Shown in pieces: positions 34,523 to 45,184 of a stretch of 64,000 nt of DNA. Source of the stretch: Glebionis coronaria (Eukaryota; Streptophyta; Magnoliopsida; Asterales; Asteraceae). Below the pieces are notes generated by a model that saw nothing but the letters and a program-made list of their open reading frames with translations, ran no database searches and was not told the origin of the DNA. Location of the stretch: NCBI GenBank assembly GCA_025667525.1, contig CM046875.1, forward strand, positions 437,980,617 through 438,044,616. The letters are read 5' to 3'. A program made the translations under genes and the position numbers. Each line of letters starts with the position of its first letter. Within the stretch, counting starts at the first letter, position 1.

Positions 34523-36104
34523 TTACTTCTTTACTACTACTTGAATTACGAAAACTTGACCACCTCGGGATACGTACTTATTTATCTTTAAGAACGATAT
34601 GAGATTTAGTTGAGTTCTACTTCGATCACCATGGATAATCAAAACTTCACCGTTAATAGGAATATGAACGGATTTCTCGTCACATAGGATTTTAGCATGG
34701 TATTTAGATAACAAGTCCATCTCAATGACTACGTAAACACTACCGAGCTTAATGGGTATATGGTTGATTTCAAAGGATTGACGTAATAAATTAATGATAC
34801 ATCCTCGAATAACGGTATTAGTGCTAACTATTTTTCCACTGGCTATTTCTATATCATACTTAGTATTCAAAGAAACAGTCGGAACATCTAATTTAGCAGC
34901 AAGTTTAACAGATATGAAACTTCTATTAGCTCCTGAGTCAAATATTACTTTAACCAGGCGTTGATTTAGATGAAACATACCCGTAACTGTATTCTGATCT
35001 GGTTGAGTATCGTTCAGCAAACAGGCTTTTCCTCGGCTATTGCTCTCTTTATGGCACTCATTCGTAAGATGCCTATTCTTTTCGCAGTTATGGCAAAGTT
35101 TAGTTACAGGAATTTGATTACTTCCAGTAGCTACTCCTTTACCTCTACAGTTTCTTGTCTGATGTCCTATCTTTCCACAATTCTGACACTTGATAGTGCA
35201 ATATCCTGTGTGATGTAGAGAAAATTTCTGACATTGGGAAAGTCTTCCTTTATAACCATTTCTTGACGTTACAACATAAACTTTAGAAATATCAGTTCTT
35301 TTGCTCTGTTGTTGACGACCATTGCTTTGATTATAGTTGAAATAATTATTCTTCTGGAAATTACGATTAACAGGAACGCTCCTCCTATCACCAGATTTCC
35401 TTTTATTATTAACTGACGCTTGTACAGGAGTGTACCTTATCACTTGATCCATTAATCGTTGAGTAATGGTGATAACTTCCTCTAAAGTTTGGGGTTTAGA
35501 GGCGGTAACATTCCCTTCAATACTTCTAGGCAATCCTCCAATAAAAGCTTCCATCAATTTTCAGTATTGGGCACCATATTAGGACATAATAATGACAATT
35601 CCTGAAATCTTCGGATGTAAACTTTAAGATTATTTTCCTTCACCGCTAGATTATAGAATTCTTCCTCCATCTTTCTTATTTCATTAGAAGATTCTTAAAT
35701 TTATTCTAAGGAGTCTGATAAGCTTGTTCTATCCCGATGGGTTGAGCATAAGTATTCCACCAAGACAAAGCTTCTTCTATCAACGTACCCGTAGAAAACT
35801 TCACTTTACAATCTTCAGAACAATCACTACGAACAAATACTGATTCAGTTCTCTCGAACCAGCGAATAAGTTCAACAGATCCTTCAGATCCTTTATAGTT
35901 AAAAGGTTAATAGTTCATGATATCTTTTTATGTACACTTCTTTCCTATAGGAACTTCTATTCGAGCAGCATTTCCATTACTTGAACTAGCTATATTGGCG
36001 GCTTGTGCTTGCAAAGCTGCAGTCACACTCTCAGCAACCAATTTCCTTATTTCTTTAGGTGTCATATTCACTATTGCAGATGTTGTTGCTCTCGTATGAG
36101 CCAT
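34523..36104 (-). pseudogene. Element C gag and protease
   Basis: The gag start MAHTRATTS is at 36104. The gag domain is broken by stops at about 35930-35560 (traces W-F-E-R-T-E-S-V-F and A-L-S-W-W-N). An open frame of 344 codons (35557-34523) then holds the end of gag, zinc-knuckle blocks (C-Q-N-C-G-K-I-G-H near 35185, C-H-N-C-E-K-N near 35100) and a protease with its motif F-D-S-G-A-N-R-S-F intact near 34940. Relatives process the polyprotein with this aspartic protease. Minus-strand gene upstream of the RT fragment. Confidence 0.85.
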
Positions 36105-36592
36105 CCTACCAACATTTCAAAATAACACTTGATAAGAATGATATTGTTTTTAGATTTTCATACGTTCGAGTATGGAAACAATTTAAGATATCATAGAACA
36201 ACGATAGTTTCTAATTCTTTTGACAACTTCATATATGAGGATTCATAATATGAATGATGATAAATTTCCAATTCTTCAAATGAATTCATATATGAGGATT
36301 CATAATGAATGACGATAAAGGCTAAAGATAAAGTGACAAGGATTTTTGAGAACCAAAGCACACTTCTTTTTTTTTATTTAACAACTTATCGTTCATATTT
36401 ACACGATAAGAATCTTTGTTACATAAAGAAAACTATACATATATTACAGACTAGAACTAGATTTCTAAGATTAACTCCTCATTTTGATCTCCTCAATCCT
36501 GTCCTAAATATATTCGGAGTCAGATCGTTGAGTTGTTTTAAGATCGTCGATGAGTGTTTCTAGATTAAGCCCATTCCTCATAAGTCCTTCTT

Positions 36593-36994
36593 TCAACTCA
36601 AAATATTATGGTGTCGGGTAACGTCCAACTTATATTCCAACTGACTAAAACGCTCTTCCATTTCCATCCATCCTCTTATCAAACTCTTAATATTCTTCTC
36701 CACCCTTCTAAAAGCTTCTAAAGATATTTCATCGAGATGACTTGCAATTGCGAATAATTGCTTTTCGTATTTCTCCAAAATATGTGCTCTAGAATCTTCT
36801 TTAGCTTCATAGGGTTCTTCACGACTTCGATTGGTAGATGAGAAAAGATCCCCAGGTAATAGAAAACGATACGTAGGTGAAGACGTATTATTCATCACTT
36901 CATTTTGATGTGAAAAATATTCTTGTACTCCGGGACTATCAAAAAGAGACAAAGTCGGAGCATATACATCTATGAGAGATGGAGTGAACATCAT
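36593..36994 (-). CDS. Element C pre-gag ORF
   Basis: 133 codons, open, between the primer site and gag. The N-terminal part is hydrophobic/Pro-containing; the C-terminal half reads as an amphipathic coiled coil (H-L-D-E-I-S-L-E-A-F-R-R-V-E-K, then E-R-F-S-Q-L-E-Y-K-L). Same position and coiled-coil ending as the pre-gag ORFs of A and B. No family recognised. Confidence 0.45.
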   Translation of the reverse strand: MMFTPSLIDVYAPTLSLFDSPGVQEYFSHQNEVMNNTSSPTYRFLLPGDLFSSTNRSREEPYEAKEDSRAHILEKYEKQLFAIASHLDEISLEAFRRVEKNIKSLIRGWMEMEERFSQLEYKLDVTRHHNILS

Positions 36995-37189
36995 AATTTC
37001 TCTTTCATCATCATCGGAAACGATAATTTAGGTGGAAGTATACATCTTTGTAGTTTTATATAAAATAATAACATAAGATATGCTACTAAGGGAATAAAAA
37101 TCTTACACTGGCGCTGATGATGCATGATGGTCTTGAAATTTAAAATCTTAGTTATAGTTTAAGAAAAACCTTTATTCTCTATAACCGTG

Positions 37190-37205
37190 GGCTCTGATAC
37201 CAATT
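37190..37205 (-). other. Primer-binding site of element C
   Basis: On the minus strand reads TTGGTATCAGAGCCC directly after the LTR end TGTTACA. This is the standard initiator-Met tRNA primer site of plant gypsy elements. Confidence 0.8.
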
Positions 37206-37260
37206 TGTAACACCCTATTTTTACCATATAGCAGCGAAAGCTAATATGGGGTATTACTTT
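37206..37260 (-). repeat. Element C 5' LTR, internal edge
   Basis: On plus begins TGTAACACCC against the primer site. It is cut after 55 bases by element D and appears to resume near 54580, where ACTTT recurs. Confidence 0.65.
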
Positions 37261-37575
37261 TGTTGATACAAAAGTTGGATGGACCGAGCTTGACCTAAAT
37301 TAGGCTTAATTCTGGGTCTTGTGGACTCCGCCTCTTGCACTAAGTGAAACTTGTTTAAGGACCCTGGGCACTAAAAACAGACACTGTTAGGCTTACCATG
37401 GGTTTGTGACCCATGATTAGACTCCGGCGCGAGAGTAATTAATCGATTTGAGTATGTTAGGGTTTAGGGTATTATGTGTATCGTACCTTTGTGGAACCTA
37501 TGGGGTTCCTTTTATACCCGAGAGACTCCTGGCTGGGCTCTCCTACTCTTGCGGCCAAAGGAAGAGATAATGACC

Positions 37576-37961
37576 TGTTGTCCCATATTCATAGATGATT
37601 AAACAAGAAATAAAGAAGAAAGATAGATGAATTCTTGAGAGAGAAAGTAGTGTGAGAAAGTAGAGAGAAGTGTGTGAAACTATGGGAAGATTAGATTAGA
37701 GAAAAATGAACAACCAACACCCTTCCTAACATGCTAGGAAGGGTATTTATAGCCTTTGCCTACATGTGGCATAATGGGCTATATGTTTGATTGGGCCGAG
37801 CTTGAATAAATGCTTAGTACCTTGAAAGAGGCCTTTTAAGCTAGCCATCAAGCCCGTAATGTCATGACTATTTTAACTAACTATTACAACGTTCTACTAA
37901 ATGTTACAAGATAAACCTATGAACGAACATTCTTATTTGACTCAATATTTTGAGGCTAACA
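37576..37961 (-). repeat. Element F 3' LTR
   Basis: 386 bases. On the minus strand GGCTATAAATA (about 37744-37754) is a TATA box, followed at once by a perfect hairpin with 9-base arms (37720-37743). Confidence 0.9.
37720..37754 (-). promoter_or_regulatory. TATA box abutting a hairpin in the F LTR
   Basis: Minus strand: TATAAATA, then CCCTTCCTA, a 6-base loop and TAGGAAGGG. The right LTR (40892-40915) has one mismatch in the arms. Placed where transcription should start, so the hairpin may form the extreme 5' end of the element RNA or a binding site. Confidence 0.55.
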
Positions 37962-37972
37962 ATCTCCCCCAA
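37962..37972 (-). other. Polypurine tract of element F
   Basis: On minus reads ATTGGGGGAGAT directly before TGTTAGCC, the 3' LTR start. Typical copia polypurine tract. Confidence 0.75.
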
Positions 37973-37999
37973 TGTGAGGTCATTCCTCTTTGATAGGGT

Positions 38000-39658
38000 T
38001 CAATCTTTGAGATGCTCTAGCTTAGCATCTGAGAAGGATCTAATGTTCCTAGGATAGGCTGATTTGGGCTCATCATAGAAGGGTCTAGAATTCCTAGTTG
38101 TGTGATTAGCGCTCCTAGGTTTCTGTTGGGTCCTATCTCTTGCTTGTGTCTTTATATTAGCATCCTCTAGATAGCTTTTATGACCCGTATCATTTGAACT
38201 ACTTCGAGGCATGTTCTTGGAGCTAATTCTAGAGTTGCTTGAAGCATTTATGTGATTGAGTTTTGCATAGGCAAAATGTGTTAAGGGCGATCTAGATAGT
38301 GGAGTGACTGTTTTTGGCAAATTGCTACGCACGTCAACTTGGGATGCAAACCTCGAGTTCGATGTTTTGGGTCGTTCAGATTTAAACACATTCGGGTGTC
38401 TAGCAACTGAGCGGTTTCTGAATGGTTGAGTAGGAGGTTTCCCCAAGATTGACTGATTTGCTAACTTAGTATCCACACTATTTCCTTTTAGCTTCCTTAA
38501 TTCATTTTTCACCGCTGTTAATGCAAAAACCTTTTCCTGAATCTTAGCTTTGAATTGCTCATTTTGTAGAAGTAATTGAGCGACACGTTGTTCTAACTTA
38601 ATGTTCATATTATCAAATATGTCATTATCAGCATTCGCGTCATTACTATCTATAGTGTCGATAGGTTGCACAGATATTTCTCTTAATGAAGCAGGCAGAG
38701 GACTTGGATTTTGAGAAGCCAACTTTGATTCTAACAAATTTATTTGTTTCACAAAATGTTCTTTTTCCACATTAGAATCTTTAATCTTATGACCTATTTT
38801 TTGTTCAAGAACAACGTTTGCTTTTTCAAGTTTTTCAAAATAAGCTTCATATTTGTCATTTTTCTTCGAAAACTCGAGTTTGGCATCCTCAAAATCTTTT
38901 GTCTTTTGAGCTAACATAGTTTCAAGCTCATGAATCTTATAATCAATATATTGATGATCATCATACACAACATTTAATTGTACCTCATCCATTGGCTCCT
39001 CATCATATATGGGTCTGATATCTGCATCATCGGTTGCTTGATCATTACCTGAGTTGTTGCTGGTATGCTGCTTTTCTGATTCTGTCCCGCTGCTTTCTGT
39101 GCCAATCAAACAAGCATCTAATGTTTGATCGTCATCGACATTTCTATCGTTCTTCTGCATTAATATGTTATTCACCCTTCTTTCAACTTTTAGTTTATGA
39201 TGTGTTCTTTCAGAAATGGACTTCCTTACATCACTCATGTGTTGAAGAAATGTCTCCTTGGATTCTTGAACTTCTAACCGAGTATATTCAAAGAAGTAAT
39301 TGTTGATGAATTCTCGATCATAGTGTACAGAGACCTGTGTATCAAAGAATTGTTGAAACTGATTCTCGAGAACCAAAACGGCATCTATGGATTCAACCTC
39401 TTGAAATTCATCGTTGGCAAGTTGTTGTTCAAGGTGATCTACATTGAGTAGCATTATGCTTGTGAACGTCTCAACATCTTGACCAGTGAGTGACATGAAT
39501 ACCCGTTTGAATCCAAGTTCGACACGAGTGCCTTTTAAATCGTCATTTGAAAGAACTTGAAGGTGTGACTGGAGTGATCTAAAGTGTGTCATGCATCGTT
39601 CTTTTGCAGCCGACATCTTGGATTTGAGTGCATGCACATCTTGTGTTACGGAATCCAT
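38000..39658 (-). CDS. Element F gag-like coiled-coil protein (TNT1-94-type region), intact
   Basis: 552 residues from the ATG at 39658 (MDSVTQDVHALKSKMS). The frame is open to 39811, but this Met fits the family start as I remember it and leaves a normal leader. The N-terminal third is a helical gag-like region, the middle (about 38950-38500) strong coiled coil, and the C-terminal third basic and Ser/Asn/Arg-rich with V-F-A-L-T-A-V-K-N-E-L-R-K-L-K and S-I-L-G-K-P-P-T. That pattern I associate with copia polyproteins of composite plants. No zinc knuckle, protease, integrase or RT follows; the stop is about 38 bases from the LTR. Intactness in a non-autonomous element suggests recent origin or selection. 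Probable role: RNA binding or particle assembly for F. Confidence 0.7.
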   Translation of the reverse strand: MDSVTQDVHALKSKMSAAKERCMTHFRSLQSHLQVLSNDDLKGTRVELGFKRVFMSLTGQDVETFTSIMLLNVDHLEQQLANDEFQEVESIDAVLVLENQFQQFFDTQVSVHYDREFINNYFFEYTRLEVQESKETFLQHMSDVRKSISERTHHKLKVERRVNNILMQKNDRNVDDDQTLDACLIGTESSGTESEKQHTSNNSGNDQATDDADIRPIYDEEPMDEVQLNVVYDDHQYIDYKIHELETMLAQKTKDFEDAKLEFSKKNDKYEAYFEKLEKANVVLEQKIGHKIKDSNVEKEHFVKQINLLESKLASQNPSPLPASLREISVQPIDTIDSNDANADNDIFDNMNIKLEQRVAQLLLQNEQFKAKIQEKVFALTAVKNELRKLKGNSVDTKLANQSILGKPPTQPFRNRSVARHPNVFKSERPKTSNSRFASQVDVRSNLPKTVTPLSRSPLTHFAYAKLNHINASSNSRISSKNMPRSSSNDTGHKSYLEDANIKTQARDRTQQKPRSANHTTRNSRPFYDEPKSAYPRNIRSFSDAKLEHLKD

Positions 39659-39811
39659 AATTAGTGTTTCAGATGATGAAGTACTTTTGATCTTAAGTAG
39701 ATATGGTGTGATTTGGTTGTGGTTTAATTCCGAAAATTGCGATTTTTCTTCAGTCCGACAATAAATTCTCAGTCCGATAAAATGGTAAATCGAAAAGTTA
39801 TGAATCACCAA

Positions 39812-40068
39812 ATTTTGAAAGCGAGTTAGAAATAGCCAATAACGAGTAGGGAAAAATTTTGAAAAATGAAAATTTTAATGGAAAATAAAACCTAAATAAT
39901 TTGAAATTTGGCCTAAAAATTTGAAATTTGGTCCGAAAATTTGAATTTTTGGTCGAAATTTTTTTCGCATCGCCATAATTTGAAATCGAAGCTTAAATGA
40001 CCTAAAAATGGTCTAAAAATGGCTAAGTCTAAAAATGCTTCAGTCAAAAATACTGGTTGGGATGAATA
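39812..40068. other. Element F leader, A/T-rich part
   Basis: Untranslated leader between the ORF and the decamer array. Contains loose repeats of GAAATTTGG(T/C)C-like words near 39900-39960. No coding signal. Confidence 0.5.
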
Positions 40069-40460
40069 ATTCCGCAATGTTCAATGCATTCAATTCCGCA
40101 ATCGTAAATGCTTTAATTCCGCAATCTACAAAACATTCAATTCTGCAATCCACAAAATATTCAATTTCGTAATCCACAAAATATTCAATTCCGCAATCAC
40201 CTTTAAGTACACAATTCCGCAATACAAAATTTGACACAATTCCGCAATACAAAATTTGACACAATTCCGCAATACGTGCAATAATTCCGCAATATGTGCA
40301 ATAATTCCGCAATATGTGTAATAATTCCGCAATTTTTTTAATGATTCCGCAATTTTTTGCAATGATTCCGCAATAATATAGATTCAATTCCGCAATCTCC
40401 TAGAATGTATTCAAATTTCGCAATACTCAGAAGAGATTCAATTTCGCAATGAGAAGCAAG
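40069..40460 (-). repeat. Array of ATTGCGGAAT decamers in the F leader
   Basis: About 20 copies of ATTCCGCAAT (minus: ATTGCGGAAT), some with one change, spaced roughly 17-30 bases apart by variable AT-rich fillers. Locally they form clean tandems (for example 40215-40330). They lie in the 5' leader of the F transcript. The short open frames here (40040-40387 minus) are by-products of the repeat. Confidence 0.8.
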
Positions 40461-40734
40461 ATTGCGAAATTATGGCAGAATTTCCTAAAAAATAGGATCT
40501 TGGAAGAACGTTATGAATTTCGAGATTTCAAGCCTAAAAAGAAGACAAACACCACAAAATTTCGCGTTTTTAACCAATCTAAGTAACCCAAATCACTGCC
40601 ACGCCTATGTAGTTGATTTGTCTACTCACTAACATCACGAAAACGCGATTTTTTTTATGATTCGAGCTATTTAGGAAGAAAAACCCACGAAATCAATAAG
40701 AGAACTAAAACCAATCACGTATCTATCCCGTGGC

Positions 40735-40747
40735 GATTGATACCAAC
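40735..40747 (-). other. Primer-binding site of element F
   Basis: On minus the sequence after the LTR end ...ACAACA reads GTTGGTATCAATCG, close to the initiator-Met primer site. Confidence 0.6.
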
Positions 40748-41133
40748 TGTTGTCCCATATTCTTAGATGATTAAACAAGAAATAAAGAAGAAAGATAGAT
40801 GAATTTTAGAGAGAGAAAGTAGTGAGAGAAAGTAGAGAGAAGTGTGTGAAACTATAGAAAGATTAGATTAGAGAAAAATGAATAACCAGCACCCTTCCTA
40901 ACATGCTATGAAGGGTATTTATAGCCTTTGCCTACATGTGGCATAATGGGCTATATGTTTGATTGGGTCGGGCTTGAATAAATGCTTAGTACCTTGAAAG
41001 AGGCCTTTTAAGCTAGCCATCAAGCCCGTAATGTCATGACTATTTTAACTAACTATTACAACGTTCTACTAAATGTTACAAGATAAAACTATGACCGAAC
41101 ATTCTTGTTTGACTCAATATTTTGAGGCTAACA
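40748..41133 (-). repeat. Element F 5' LTR
   Basis: Partner of 37576-37961, same length and ends, adjacent to the primer site, flanked by TGACC. Confidence 0.9.
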
Positions 41134-41406
41134 TGACCCGAAATAGTTTGATCCTTATCGTATAACCAAGGCAAGTGTATATCTCTTCCCTTTAGGCGAA
41201 TATACCTATATGATAGATTATATTATTGTCTGATCCTGTTACAGTTCGACGAGGACATAATTAAGTAATAAACCGTATGTGCGACAACGACTTACTGGGC
41301 CTCCCGGGATGTGCGCACGATGTATAAGTTTTAATCCAATCCTATCTTATACGGGTAGTACTCGTGAGTCGGACTATCCAACCCTACTGGGGACTATACG
41401 TCATCA

Positions 41407-41454
41407 TGTCCCCCCAGTCTATTGGCCGCATGTTCTAACTGCGGCTACTAGACT
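41407..41454. other. Polypurine tract and conserved stem-loop of element D
   Basis: GGGGGGACA (minus) at 41407-41415, then a hairpin: outer arms AGTCTA (41416-41421) and TAGACT (41449-41454), inner stem GCCGC (41425-41429) with GCGGC (41441-41445). Compared with E the inner stem is different yet still pairs. Confidence 0.65.
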
Positions 41455-41831
41455 ACAACCTTCTAAGCGCTCAAAAAATCAATATGCGTACAGACCACAC
41501 ATGAACATCCAAGAAGAATTCGAAAAATCCCGCCAAATAGACATTCATCCCCCCTTTTACCTAACTCCCTTGATACCTGGGAAAAGCACCTGCCACGTCA
41601 TGTTTAACCCTTTCACATTCTACCGTTGGATATAGCAAGTGGACAACATGTGGCACAAATGCAAGGATTGAAAAGTAAATTTTGTAGGACTACATATACT
41701 ACTGACACCGCCCATTTGACTGCCCATCACTTCCAAATACCCAAGCTTCCATTAACGATTCCTAAAACCGCCATTTTTACCATATTTTTTCAAAGGTAAT
41801 CCTTGCTACTACATAATTTATCCGTGCAACC

Positions 41832-44597
41832 ATGGTTAGACAACTTTCTGACGTCACTTCGATCTTAACCATAGGGGAACTTGACCAGTTCACGACGGAC
41901 TACTACATCCCCAATTATCTACACCCAGAAGTTCCTAACCCCCGACATAATATCAGACAGGCTCCAGCGGGGGAAATAGGAATATACACTCAGTTTTTTG
42001 ACTACGCAAACTAGCGTATACCCATATCGCGCTTCCTTGTAAGTGTGTTAATGCATTACGAGATCCACGTATCTCAATTGCATTGTATAGGAACGGCCAA
42101 AATTTCGAATTTTGAAATTAATTGTCGTACTCCAGACATAGAGCCGACTGTAGACTTATTCCGTGTATCCTACCAACGACAACTTGCCAATGGCTGGGTT
42201 TCATTCGCTAAGTGAAAGAACAGAATACAATGCTATGATGGAAAAGTAGACTCTTTAAGGGATTGGAATGATAGGTTTTTTTTGGATTGTAAAAGCCGCC
42301 TTTCCCTTTCATTTTCCCTTTTTGGCCCCTGGAACGGTGAAGAAGGACCTAACGCCTGGCCCTAACTCTTACAATACTGGGGACGCAGAAACCTTGAATA
42401 ACAACCGCATTCATGTGCAACCGTACCCTGAAGCTCTGTTAGTTATTCTTGGCCTGCGTTGCGCAGTCATCTGTGGCGCACATCAGATACCTGTCTTTCG
42501 TACCCAGAGTGGCCAGGGTTAGTGGTTCTTCCCGCGTTCTTCATATCATCCTATAAGTACCATCTTTATCTGAAAAACTAAATATTTTGTTTGTCTGTTT
42601 TGTTGTTGTGCAGCAATGGATATACTCGACCTTGTTTGTAGTACTTTCCCTGATGATTTGATAGTCTACACCCGCCACGAGAGAGAAAAGGAAGAGTCGC
42701 TGCAGGAACGTGCACACAAGAATACCATGGATCTGGAGGTTGGGGAAGCTTCCATAGCATAGGAACAAGAAGACAACGGCGCAGAGCAACAACCACAACA
42801 ACCAGTGCAACAACAACAACAACCACCACAAGAACAACCACCACCACCACCACCGTTTCTCAGCTCCTCTCTATCATCGGACAATTTTACTGAGGATGCT
42901 GAGCTTGCCGCTCAACAATTTGAGGAGGATGAGGAGAACTCTACTTTGTTAGGGAAGAGGCGGGGGAGCCCCCCAACAGCTTCTCGTAAGTCCGCTCGCA
43001 CGGGGGCTGGGCCCTCGTTGTCTGAGGCGCGCATGGCTGAAGAAGATATCGAGGAGGATGCTGCGAGGACTCCTCCACGAACTCCTATTTCCACCATCAA
43101 CTTAAGGTAAATATACTCTTCCGTTGTCTTAATACTATCGTACTTGTGTTTCCTTTTTAATCCTCTAATCCCTCCTTTCCTTGCAACAGTGATGACCAAG
43201 AAGATTCGTCTATGAAGGCTGATGTCGCGCGCTCTCCCCCCAAAGGAGACTTCAACAGCGGGAGGAAGCGCATTCCCCCAAGGCCCCGTGTTTTCCCCAA
43301 ACAGGGATCTGCCCGTGTCTTCGGAGCTGACCGGTGCTTTTGACTGTTCCAACTTCCTGGACAACATCGTGCCCCCTGGCCGAGCTGCTATACTGGAAGG
43401 GATGAACGATGCGGTTCTTGTAGACGAATTTAGTTACTTTTCATCACAGAATGTGACACTAATGTCACGCGTCAAGAAGAGGTTCTTAGAGCTGTCCGCC
43501 TAAGTCCAATCCACGAAAGAGAGACTTGGGCAAATTGTTGAGGAGAAGACTCTTGCCCTTGGGGAAATGCAGGAAAAGATTGACCAAGAGGTCGAGAGAG
43601 GGCGACAAGATGTTGCCCACATCCATTCCTTAACTTAAGAGAGGGATGAGCTAGCCACCACGCTTGATGATGAGCGCACCTAGCTCAATCTGCTAAAGGC
43701 CTCCAATCAAGAAGCAATAAGGGCATTTGAGCAGGTAAAGGACCATTTTGTGGCTGATGTAGATGTGTTGGGAGCAAGGGTGAAAGGTGATGTGAGCGAT
43801 CTCAGCAGTCAACTAAAGAGATTGAGCGTTTAGTTTAATGAAGACTTGTATCCGCGCTTGATGCGAGAGGTAGCTGAGAAACGTTGGCTGGTGCGCCACG
43901 GTTTGCGCCTAGCTGCCATGGGTGCCCTGGAAGACCCTACTCTACGGGCCACCTTCGCCCAGTACATCATTGCTGTGGTGAATGAGGGCACCTCTAAAGG
44001 CCTAGTGAAAGCGCACAAAGCTGAACTGTTGAAGAAAGACTTGGCAGAGGTGCCCTCTATGATCCTGCTTTTGAGTCTAAGCTCACGGCCGCCCTGAAGA
44101 ACATGAGTGTATGTCCTCTGTCATCTTTTGGACTTGGTGACAATGATCATGAGCTGCCACTTGAAGTTGTTATGGAAGGACTAACTCTGGCGCGCCATAA
44201 GGTTGAGGGCGCGGAGGCACAAGCTGACTTTCACTTGAAGCCTTCTCTAGAACAGATGATGGTACCAATATTTGCTCATCACAGGGATGTGCTTGACCCT
44301 TTTAGGGTTGATAAGGAAGTTCCATTGTCTGAAGTGCTTGCGGCGCATGTTAGCCGTGCTGCTGCCAAGAAGATTGCCCTGAGTTTAGAGGCTGCGCCTT
44401 CTGTTGGTGTCGCCCACCTTACTTCCTCCATCCATGTGTTTCCCTCGCCACTGCTGGAGAGAGACGCGTGTGTGCTTGACTTAATGGAGAAGGAAATGAA
44501 AGAGCACTGCGCCGCAGCATACTGTCGTCCCTTGTTGAAGCTAAAGAGATATTCCTTGGATATAAATTTACTTTCAAACACTAGTTGTATTTTGTGA
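41832..44597 (+). pseudogene. Antisense gene of element D (PF04195-like), decayed
   Basis: Homologous to the E gene. ATG at 41832 in good context (ACCATGG). The exon 1 domain runs to about 42519 with stops at 42012 and near 42212 and a frameshift; traces include Y-Y-I-P-N-Y-L-H-P, R-F-L-V-S-V-L and Q-L-H-C-I-G. Exon 2 (about 42616-43108) has a stop at 42760, then a Gln/Pro-rich run and acidic sequence; donor and acceptor match E's. Exon 3 starts near 43190 (F-L-D-N-I-V-P-P-G), with stops at 43501 and later in the coiled coil. The last part (43846-44597) has R-W-L-V-R-H-G-L-R-L-A and a long tail absent from truncated E. It converges on the pol genes, about 590 bases from the integrase stop. 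Confidence 0.75.
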
Positions 44598-45184
44598 ACA
44601 TTTATTTGTATGTGCGAATGTTCGCACTTTATTTTTAATGAAATTTTCCACTTTTGTTTATGAATATATGTTTCCACGCTTTAATGTTTATAGCGCAGAC
44701 TTGGTTTATGAATTAGTGTAATTACATAAGTGGTCCTTATGGGTGAGGCAAACTCATTACATGTAGTAGACCGCTACTACCATAAGGACGGCAATGTGAG
44801 GCTGACCAGTTGTTAGGTGTGCATGATTGTGTCTTTTCAGTCTCAGAATGTACTGGCTGAAAAACTTGCTACGACGTCACTAATAGCAAGGGGCCTAACA
44901 AGGATACATGATCCATGGTCGACGGGGTTGCATCCCTCTTACTCGACGAGTCTAATTAGTAGGTTAGATCCATTCCTCTTATTTCTCCTGGAAACGTTGT
45001 GCACGCGTGCACTAGTAGGCAGTATAGAATATATAAAAGTGTATGTATTATAAAAATAAACATTTTTAGAATGCGTCGTGGAACTAGCTAGGGACCACAA
45101 CAGTTTTATTAATACTTGCAAGATTTTAAATACACGATATAAAAGATAAAAGAAATATAATACATTGGTTTCAGAATTTCACAA
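44598..45184. other. Convergent spacer between the antisense gene and pol of element D
   Basis: Non-coding, 3' ends of both transcription units. Contains AATAAA-like and T-rich stretches usable for polyadenylation on plus (near 44630). Confidence 0.45.

Larger units (their letters stand above)
37576..41133 (-). mobile_element. Element F: non-autonomous copia-like LTR element, TSD TGACC
   Basis: Two 386-base LTRs (37576-37961 and 40748-41133) with TGTTGTCCC...GGCTAACA ends, target duplication TGACC at 37571-37575 and 41134-41138. Minus-strand PBS lies at the right and PPT at the left. The interior holds one intact gag-like ORF and a long repeat-rich leader, but no protease, integrase or RT. 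By eye about 15 of 386 LTR sites differ. It could move only with enzymes supplied by a related autonomous element. Confidence 0.9.
37261..41406 (-). repeat. Element D 3' LTR, interrupted by F
   Basis: About 583 bases once F and its repeat are removed (37261-37575 plus 41139-41406). Begins TGTTGATAC and ends CGTCATCA against the C-tract. A minus-strand TATA box, GGGTATAAAAGG, is at 37508-37519. Confidence 0.8.

Noticed and set aside
40040..40387. Two overlapping minus-strand ORFs with repeated Cys-Gly-Ile
   Set aside because: Produced by the decamer array in the F leader; all frames are open because of the repeat.
40069..40460. CRISPR-like array
   Set aside because: Repeat word is only 10 bases, fillers are AT-rich and partly repeated, and the context is a plant retroelement leader.
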